Below the pieces are notes generated by a model that was given only the letters and a program-made list of their open reading frames with translations, made no database searches and was not told the origin of the DNA. A DNA stretch of 64,000 nt from Mycobacterium scrofulaceum (lineage in GTDB: Bacteria; Actinomycetota; Actinomycetes; Mycobacteriales; Mycobacteriaceae): NCBI RefSeq assembly GCF_002086735.1, contig NZ_MVIJ01000004.1, forward strand, positions 1-64,000, in the 5' to 3' direction. This document shows positions 58,629 to 64,000 of this stretch, piece by piece. A program made the translations under genes and the position numbers. Each line of letters opens with the position of its first letter. The first letter of the stretch is position 1.

Positions 58629-59273
58629 TCAGTCCCCGTGCGCGGGGTGTCCGGCGTGCGTTTCCAGCCGCAGCTTGGCCAGCGCCGCGGCGCGCGAAAG
58701 ATCTTCGTTGCCAGCGCTTTCCGTGATCACGCTGTGCGAATGCGCCAGCACGCCGAGCACCGCCTCGGGCGAGAGATCGGGGAACTGACGCCCGAGCGCG
58801 TCGGCCGCCCTCCTCAACTCGAAGAGTTTGGGATACGCCCGTTCCTCCGGCGTAGGCGGCACGACACGGGTGACGTCCTGGGCGTGCTGCAGCACTGCGA
58901 CGGTCTTCTTGCCGTCCTTGATCGGGGAGTTCATCGGTGTCCATACCCGGTAGACGAACTCGCCCGGATGCTGCCGGTCGGGAAGGTCGTAGCGCTGGAC
59001 CCCCATCCAGTGCCGGACCCCACGGCGAAACACCAGCTCGAGTGACGCCGAGACGTTGGCCACGCCGTCCGCGTCCGGGTCGGACGGGTTGTCCGGGAAG
59101 ACGTCGAACAGCTGGTGGCCCAGCAGGTCGTCCCGCGGATGCCCCGACACGCGTTCACAGGCGGAGTTCACCGCGCGGATCCGCCAGTCGCCGTCGGTCA
59201 GCAGGTATGGTGCCCACTTCGACTGGAACCACGCGGATTCCTCGATCGCGGACACCCGGCTGGCTGACAACAT
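58629..59273 (-). CDS. PAS-domain protein
   Basis: The product (214 aa) has one PAS domain at about residues 20-130 (APYLLTDGDWRIRAVNSACE, RVSGHPRDDLLGHQLFDVFP, then PGEFVYRVWTPMNSPIKDGK). A helical C-terminal part follows (PEERAYPKLFELRRAADALG). No kinase, cyclase or helix-turn-helix domain is attached. It may sense a small ligand or redox state and act through a partner. It is convergent with the SDR gene and divergent from the TetR gene. The role is unknown. Confidence 0.75.
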   Translation of the reverse strand: MLSASRVSAIEESAWFQSKWAPYLLTDGDWRIRAVNSACERVSGHPRDDLLGHQLFDVFPDNPSDPDADGVANVSASLELVFRRGVRHWMGVQRYDLPDRQHPGEFVYRVWTPMNSPIKDGKKTVAVLQHAQDVTRVVPPTPEERAYPKLFELRRAADALGRQFPDLSPEAVLGVLAHSHSVITESAGNEDLSRAAALAKLRLETHAGHPAHGD

Positions 59274-59423
59274 GAATACCCCCGCAATGGTTCACCGTCC
59301 CGACACCGGCACGTCGCCGCCGCGCAAGAAGCCATCGTGACCCAGCGGGACCGACCGGGGCGAGGGACCTTTGTCACCCGTTGCGGGCTTTGTGGCACCG
59401 ATGTGTTTCGAGGGGCCCGGCTT

Positions 59424-59445
59424 TTAAATCAATCGCTTGACTTAA
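59424..59445. promoter_or_regulatory. TTAA-N-TCAA dyad, copy 2
   Basis: This is the same 22-bp operator as at 57753-57774, differing only in the central bases, 26 bp before the GTG of the TetR gene (59472). TTGACT at 59437-59442 could again serve as -35, with TTGACT or TGACTA near 59460-59466 as a weak -10. The regulator very probably binds here to control itself and the downstream ferredoxin and P450 genes. Confidence 0.65.
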
Positions 59446-59471
59446 TCACGGGATCGCGGTTGACTAACCGG

Positions 59472-60137
59472 GTGACCACCATCGGCCGGACCGTCCGCAC
59501 CGAGCGGGCCAGCTCGACCCAGGAGGCGATCCTGGTTGCGGCCGAGCGGTTGTACGCCGAGCACGGCATGTTCGCGGTGTCCAACCGGCAGGTGAGCGAG
59601 GCCGCCGGCCAGGGCAACAATGCCGCGGTGGGCTACCACTTCGGGACGAAGGCCGACCTGGTGCGCGCGATCGAATACAAGCACCGCGGGCCGGTCGAGC
59701 AGTTGCGCGAGCAGATGGTGGCCGAGCTGCTCGAATCGGGTGGATCCATCGAGATGAGGGATTGGGTCGCCTGTCTGGTGCGGCCGCTCACCGACCACCT
59801 CGAGGAACTGGGCAATCCCACCTGGTACGCGCGTTTCGCGGCGCAGGCGATGACCGATCCCGCGTACTACAACATCATCGTCAAAGGCGCACTCAGCTCG
59901 CCGTCGCTGGTCCAGGTTGTCGATGGCATCAACCGGTGTTTGCCGGACCTGCCGGCCGAAGTGCACTTCGAGCGAAACATCATGGCCCGCAACCTTCTGA
60001 TGCACACCTGCGCCGATCGTGAACGTGCGCTCGCCGCGGGTGCCGCGCAGCCCCAGCGTTCCTGGCGGGCGGCCGCATCGGGCCTGATCGACGCGATCGT
60101 GGGCCTGTGGCTGGCGCCCGTGACGCTGTACGAATGA
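59472..60137 (+). CDS. TetR-family transcriptional regulator
   Basis: The product (221 aa from GTG 59472) has the TetR helix-turn-helix at about residues 15-60 (SNRQVSEAAGQGNNAAVGYH then FGTKADL) and a ligand domain. I chose this start because an earlier ATG (59337) would translate the operator, and because spacing from operator to GTG equals that at the SDR gene 57802. It overlaps the ferredoxin gene region and probably heads a TetR/ferredoxin/P450 operon. It is the candidate regulator for both TTAA-N-TCAA dyads. Confidence 0.85.
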   Translation: MTTIGRTVRTERASSTQEAILVAAERLYAEHGMFAVSNRQVSEAAGQGNNAAVGYHFGTKADLVRAIEYKHRGPVEQLREQMVAELLESGGSIEMRDWVACLVRPLTDHLEELGNPTWYARFAAQAMTDPAYYNIIVKGALSSPSLVQVVDGINRCLPDLPAEVHFERNIMARNLLMHTCADRERALAAGAAQPQRSWRAAASGLIDAIVGLWLAPVTLYE

Positions 60138-60148
60138 AAGATTCGCGG

Positions 60149-60343
60149 ATGAAAGTCACTGTCGACCAAGACCTTTGCGCTTCGTCGGGGAATTGTGTAC
60201 CGAACGCGCCCGAGGTGTTCGACCAGCGGGACGACGACGGCGTCGTCGTCCTGCTCAACCCGAACCCGGCGCCGGAACAGGCCGAGGGCGCGCGGCGCGC
60301 GGCCGCGGCATGCCCCGCACTGGCCATCCGGATCGAGGAATGA
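60149..60343 (+). CDS. [3Fe-4S]/[4Fe-4S] ferredoxin of P450 type
   Basis: The product (64 aa; an ATG at 60134 would overlap the TetR stop by 4 bp and add five residues) is a small bacterial ferredoxin. MKVTVDQDLCASSGNCVPNA contains Cys-x5-Cys, and ACPALAIRIEE the last Cys. The residue between the first two cysteines that would hold a fourth iron is not Cys, so a [3Fe-4S] cluster is expected, as in mycobacterial P450 redox partners. The P450 gene starts 1 bp after it, which identifies the partner. Confidence 0.87.
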   Translation: MKVTVDQDLCASSGNCVPNAPEVFDQRDDDGVVVLLNPNPAPEQAEGARRAAAACPALAIRIEE

Positions 60344-60344
60344 G

Positions 60345-61592
60345 ATGTCAGAGACGCTGACGAACGCTGCCGCGGCCGGGGCGGCCGCCGAGATACCGGA
60401 CTATCCGATGCCGAGGCGGGCGGGCTGCCCTTTCGCCCCGCCGCCGGGGGTCATGGCGCTGGCCGAAGCGCGGCCGCTGTCCCGGGTCCGGATCTGGGAC
60501 GGCAGCACACCGTGGCTCGTCACCGGCTACGAAGAAGTGCGGGAACTCTTTTCGGATTCGCGGGTCAGCGTCGACGACCGGCTGCCCGGCTTCCCACACT
60601 GGAACGCGGGCATGTTGTCAACGGTGCACAAGCGTCCGCGGTCGGTGTTCACCGCCGACGGGGAAGAGCACACCCGATTTCGGCGCATGTTGTCGAAGCC
60701 CTTCACCTTCAAGCGCGTCGAGGGTCTGCGGCCGACCATTCAGCAGATCACCGACGACCACATCGACGCGATGCTGGCCCGGCCGAAGCCTGCCGACGTG
60801 GTGACCGCGTTGGCTTTACCGGTCCCCTCGCTGGTGATCAGCCAGCTGCTCGGCGTGCCGTACGAAGACGCCGACATGTTCCAGCACCACGCGAACGTCG
60901 GGCTGGCGCGGTACGCGACGGGTGATGACACCGTCAAGGGCGCGATGAGCCTGCACAAGTATCTGGCCCAGTTGGTCGAGGCGAAGATCGAGGACCCGGC
61001 GGAGGACGCGGTATCCGATCTGGCCGAACGGGTCAAGGCCGGCGAGCTCAGCGTGAAAGAGGCCGCACAGCTGGGCACCGGACTCCTGATCGCCGGGCAC
61101 GAGACCACCTCGAACATGATCGGGCTCGGGGTGCTCGCCCTTCTGGTGAACCGGGATCAGCTGGCCGTCATCCGCGACGCCGAGGATCCGAAGGTAATCG
61201 CCAGCGCGGTCGAGGAATTGTTGCGCTACCTCAGCATCATTCAGAACGGGCAGCGCCGCGTCGCGCTCGATGACATCCACCTCGCCGGGGAGACGATCCG
61301 CGCCGGCGAAGGCATCATCATCGACCTGGCGCCGGCCAATTGGGATCCGCACGCCTTCCCCGAACCCGACCGGCTTTACCTGCATCGCTCGGGGGCGGAC
61401 CGCAACGTCGCATTCGGTTACGGGCGGCACCAGTGCGTCGGCCAGCAGCTCGCCCGCGCGGAGTTGCAGATCGTCTACCGGACCCTGTTCCGCCGTGTTC
61501 CCACGCTGGAATTGGCCATCCCGGTCGAGGACGTGCCGTTCAAGGACGATCGGCTCGCGTACGGCGTCTACGAACTTCCGGTGACCTGGTAG
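60345..61592 (+). CDS. Cytochrome P450
   Basis: The product (415 aa) is a bacterial class I P450: I-helix LLIAGHETTSNMIGLG, K-helix EELLRYLSII, haem loop FGYGRHQCVGQQLARAE with Cys364. The style (AGCPFAPPPG N-terminus, HETT motif) resembles the CYP105/CYP107-like group and differs from the two P450s at 10717 and 27831. Its ferredoxin is encoded immediately upstream. Regulated by the TetR protein of the same operon, it is probably paired functionally with the amidohydrolase gene that follows after 48 bp. Confidence 0.9.
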   Translation: MSETLTNAAAAGAAAEIPDYPMPRRAGCPFAPPPGVMALAEARPLSRVRIWDGSTPWLVTGYEEVRELFSDSRVSVDDRLPGFPHWNAGMLSTVHKRPRSVFTADGEEHTRFRRMLSKPFTFKRVEGLRPTIQQITDDHIDAMLARPKPADVVTALALPVPSLVISQLLGVPYEDADMFQHHANVGLARYATGDDTVKGAMSLHKYLAQLVEAKIEDPAEDAVSDLAERVKAGELSVKEAAQLGTGLLIAGHETTSNMIGLGVLALLVNRDQLAVIRDAEDPKVIASAVEELLRYLSIIQNGQRRVALDDIHLAGETIRAGEGIIIDLAPANWDPHAFPEPDRLYLHRSGADRNVAFGYGRHQCVGQQLARAELQIVYRTLFRRVPTLELAIPVEDVPFKDDRLAYGVYELPVTW

Positions 61593-61640
61593 CCCCCGGG
61601 TCATTAGTCTCACAATGCCGATCCGAATGGAGGGTCAACG

Positions 61641-62813
61641 ATGACGACTCAGACAAGCACCGTTTCGCTCTATCCGCCGGAAGGCTTCGGCGCCCCGAAG
61701 GATCGGCGCGGTCACGCCGCGGGCGCGGATGTCGGCCTGCCGGCGGGAACAGTGGTCTTCTCGGCGGACAACCACATTTCCCTGGCGGACGACATCTTCT
61801 ACCAACGCTTTCCGGAGGACCTCAAGGACAAGGCGCCGCGGATCTGGTACGAGGACGGCGCCTATCAGGTGGGTCGCAAGGGGCAGTCGTTCCTGCCCGG
61901 CGACTTCAGCGCGGTGCTGATGCAATACGACGACCTGCCGGGCGCGGCGAGCACCAACATCGAGGCCCGCATCCAGGAATTGCACGACGACGGCGTCGAC
62001 AAGGAGCTGGCCTTCCCCAACGCCATCCTCGCGCTGTTCCACTACCCGGACAAGAGCCTGCGCGAGCTGGCGTTTCGCATCTACAACGAGTACATCGCCG
62101 AACTGCAGGAACGCTCGGACGGGCACTTCTACGGCGCCGGGCTGATCAACTGGTGGGACCCGCGCGGTACCCGCACGACTCTGGAAGAACTGAAGTCTTT
62201 GGGGCTCAAGACCTTCCTGATGCCGCTGAATCCCGGCAAGGGCGACGACGGCAACCCGATCGACTACTCCAGCACGTCCATGAGGCCGGTGTGGGACGAG
62301 ATCGAGGCCGCCGGCCTGCCCGTCACCCACCACATCGGGGAGACGCCACCGAAGAGCCCGACCGAGTTCAACAGCGTCGTCGTCGGGATGATGATCAACA
62401 TCGACGGCTTCCGGGAGACGTTCGCCAAGTACATCTTTGGCGGCATCCTCGACGAGCACCCGGGGCTGCGGATCGGTTGGTTCGAGGGTGGCATCGCCTG
62501 GGTTCCGTGGGCGCTGCAGGATGCCGAACACCTGGTGGCCTCCTATCAGCACATGTTCAACCGCCCGCTGCAGCACGACGTGCGCTACTACTGGGACAAC
62601 CATATGAGCGCGTCGTTCATGGTGGACCCGCTCGGTCTGCAGCTGATCGACAAGATCGGTGTGGACAAGGTCATGTGGTCCAGCGACTACCCGCACAACG
62701 AAAGCACCTACGGCTACTCGGAGAAGTCCTTGGCGGCCGTCGTCGAGGCCGTCGGGCCGGCCGACGCCGCGAAGATCGTGAGCGGCAACGTCACCAAGTT
62801 CCTGGGCCTGTAG
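61641..62813 (+). CDS. Amidohydrolase-2 family metal-dependent hydrolase
   Basis: The product (390 aa) is a paralogue of the protein at 30528. It has FSADNHISLADDIFYQRFP (D-x-H type first metal motif), THHIGETPP, GWFEGGIAWVPWALQDAEHL and MWSSDYPHNESTYG (Asp-Tyr-Pro-His). This is the ACMSD-like class of decarboxylases and hydrolases. Both copies in this window lie beside ferredoxin genes, and in this case also a P450. Product release or decarboxylation of an oxidised acid is plausible. GGAGGG precedes the ATG. Confidence 0.85.
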   Translation: MTTQTSTVSLYPPEGFGAPKDRRGHAAGADVGLPAGTVVFSADNHISLADDIFYQRFPEDLKDKAPRIWYEDGAYQVGRKGQSFLPGDFSAVLMQYDDLPGAASTNIEARIQELHDDGVDKELAFPNAILALFHYPDKSLRELAFRIYNEYIAELQERSDGHFYGAGLINWWDPRGTRTTLEELKSLGLKTFLMPLNPGKGDDGNPIDYSSTSMRPVWDEIEAAGLPVTHHIGETPPKSPTEFNSVVVGMMINIDGFRETFAKYIFGGILDEHPGLRIGWFEGGIAWVPWALQDAEHLVASYQHMFNRPLQHDVRYYWDNHMSASFMVDPLGLQLIDKIGVDKVMWSSDYPHNESTYGYSEKSLAAVVEAVGPADAAKIVSGNVTKFLGL

Positions 62814-62823
62814 TGGTGGCCCG

Positions 62824-64000
62824 ATGACGACGTTCGCGCACGCCGGCACGGGTGCGGGCACGCTGGTGATCCCCGAAACGCCCGACCTGGGTAGGATGCG
62901 CCGGGAGACCGGGAAGCGACTGCGCTCGGCGATGGCCGACCGCGGCGTCGACGCACTGGTTCTGCTGGGCAACAGCGCGGTGGTCTATGCCACCGGCACC
63001 AGTTGGCCGCTGGGCGATGCGGGGTTGTCCTATGTGGAGCGGCCAGTCGCCGTGGTGCTCGCGGGGGACGACTGGCCGCATCTGTTCCTGCCGTTCCGTG
63101 AGGGCGCCGTCCAGGAGTCGGATCTGCCAGCCGATCATGTGCACGGGCCGGTGTATCTCGAATTCGACGAGGGCGTCGACGATTTCGCCCGCGTGTTGGC
63201 CGGGTTGATCCCGCGCGGAGCGGTGGTCGCGGTCGACGAGTGCACCGGTGCGATGTCGCGCGCCGGTAAGTCGTTGTTCCCGGGCGGCCCCCCGGTCGAC
63301 GCCGCGGCCATCGTCGGCGCGGCCAAGGCGGTGAAGACGGCGGATGAGCTGTCCTGCGTGCGTACCGCCATCCGGATCACCGACGAGGCGATGGTCGAGG
63401 TGCACAAGCGATTGTCGCCGGGGATCCGTCAAATCGACCTGTCCGCAAGCTTTTTGCGGCGGGCCTTCGAGTTGGGCGCCACGGCCAGCATGCTCGAACC
63501 GATCTGGCAGGTGATGCCGCCCAGCAAGGCCGAGGGCGTGTGGACCACGCACGGCGACCTGGCGTTGCCGCTGTTGAGCACCGAGCGCGAGCTGGCCGAG
63601 GGCGACGTGCTGTGGACCGACGTCAGCATCACCTTCCACGGGTATTGCTCGGACTTCGGGCGCACCTGGATCGTGGGCCGGGATCCCTCGCCGCGCCAGC
63701 AGGCGCAGTTCGACAGATGGTTCGAGATCATGTCCGCCGTCCTGGGCGTCGCCAGGGCCGGGGCCACGGCGGCGGACCTCGGCCGGGCGGCCGTCGCCGC
63801 CAACGGCGGCAGCAAGCCGTGGCTCCCGCACTTCTACCTGGGCCACGGCATCGGTGTGAATGCGGCCGAGATGCCCATGATCGGAACGGATCTCGGTCAG
63901 GACTTCGACGAGAAGTACGTCCTGCAGGCCGGCATGGTGCTGGTCTTGGAGCCGGTGGTGTGGGAGGACGGCACCGGCGGTTACCGCAGCGAAGAGGTCC
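62824..64000 (+). CDS. M24-family Xaa-Pro peptidase-like protein (incomplete)
   Basis: The frame opens at ATG 62824 and is still open at the window end (392 codons visible). The N-terminal creatinase-type domain (RMRRETGKRLRSAMADRGVD, LLGNSAVVYATGTSW) is followed by a pita-bread domain. WTDVSITFHGYCSDFGRTW carries the two metal Asp residues of M24 peptidases (Asp at TDV and Asp at SDFG). HFYLGHGIGVNAAEMP has the active-site His, and VLEPVVW the metal Glu. It may act as an aminopeptidase P or a related C-N hydrolase. Confidence 0.85.
   Translation, partial: MTTFAHAGTGAGTLVIPETPDLGRMRRETGKRLRSAMADRGVDALVLLGNSAVVYATGTSWPLGDAGLSYVERPVAVVLAGDDWPHLFLPFREGAVQESDLPADHVHGPVYLEFDEGVDDFARVLAGLIPRGAVVAVDECTGAMSRAGKSLFPGGPPVDAAAIVGAAKAVKTADELSCVRTAIRITDEAMVEVHKRLSPGIRQIDLSASFLRRAFELGATASMLEPIWQVMPPSKAEGVWTTHGDLALPLLSTERELAEGDVLWTDVSITFHGYCSDFGRTWIVGRDPSPRQQAQFDRWFEIMSAVLGVARAGATAADLGRAAVAANGGSKPWLPHFYLGHGIGVNAAEMPMIGTDLGQDFDEKYVLQAGMVLVLEPVVWEDGTGGYRSEEV

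Noticed and set aside
62791..63846. 351-residue minus-strand frame at the window end
   Set aside because: It is antisense to the clear M24 peptidase with conserved metal residues; its composition is that of a GC-rich shadow.

Overview
The window is high-GC actinobacterial DNA, most likely from a slow-growing Mycobacterium of the M. avium complex type. Pointers to this are three mycofactocin-type short-chain dehydrogenases, several LLM flavin/F420 oxidoreductases, heteromeric acyl-CoA dehydrogenases, KstD-type flavoproteins, MbcT/MbcA-like and VapBC toxin-antitoxin pairs, an MmcO-like Tat-exported multicopper oxidase and a MIRU-like intergenic repeat. Species cannot be fixed from sequence reading alone.

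Bases 1 to about 5,720 are accessory DNA. They hold a 3'-truncated IS256-family transposase, then an 800-bp unit (1942-2741) bounded by 37-bp inverted repeats and a 5-bp target duplication. The unit contains nothing but a VapBC pair, and removing it restores an open frame. Next come a RES-domain toxin with a DUF2384 antitoxin and two degenerate 3' halves of a tRNA-Phe gene (4853-4901 and 5674-5720) that look like integration scars flanking a methyltransferase.

From 5,800 to 64,000 the DNA is a dense catabolic region with many 4-bp gene overlaps and, beside almost every operon, a local regulator (TetR, LysR, IclR, NarL type) with a visible palindrome. Blocks in order: mycofactocin-type SDRs with a two-domain carboxymuconolactone-decarboxylase-like protein (6.5-9.8 kb); P450 (10.7 kb); CocE-like hydrolase and TetR (12-14.4 kb); VanX-like secreted dipeptidase, methyltransferase and amidase; a two-subunit B12 acyl-CoA mutase with LLM oxidoreductase and CoA-transferase (17.7-21.7 kb); LysR, epimerase and LLM; a Rieske oxygenase/NTF2/NTF2/P450/SDR/CMD operon (25.5-30.5 kb); amidohydrolase, EthD-like protein and ferredoxin; and acyl-CoA ligase, FadE pair, enoyl-CoA hydratase, thiolase and MeaB GTPase (32.6-39.9 kb).

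The remainder holds a degenerate E1-alpha-like protein beside a NarL-type two-component system (40-43 kb); a ring-cleavage cluster (43.5-55 kb) with two KstD-like flavoproteins, IclR, C-C hydrolase, MhpA-like hydroxylase, MhpB-like extradiol dioxygenase, LLM, 3-alpha-HSD-like SDR, cyclase-family hydrolase and alpha/beta hydrolase; a multicopper oxidase; and a last group of SDR, PAS protein, TetR, ferredoxin, P450, amidohydrolase and M24 peptidase that runs off the end.

Taken together the region has every step needed to activate, oxidise, ring-open and beta-oxidise a hydrophobic polycyclic substrate (steroid- or terpenoid-like). The substrate is inference. Several operators recur at separate promoters, so the blocks are probably wired into small regulons.
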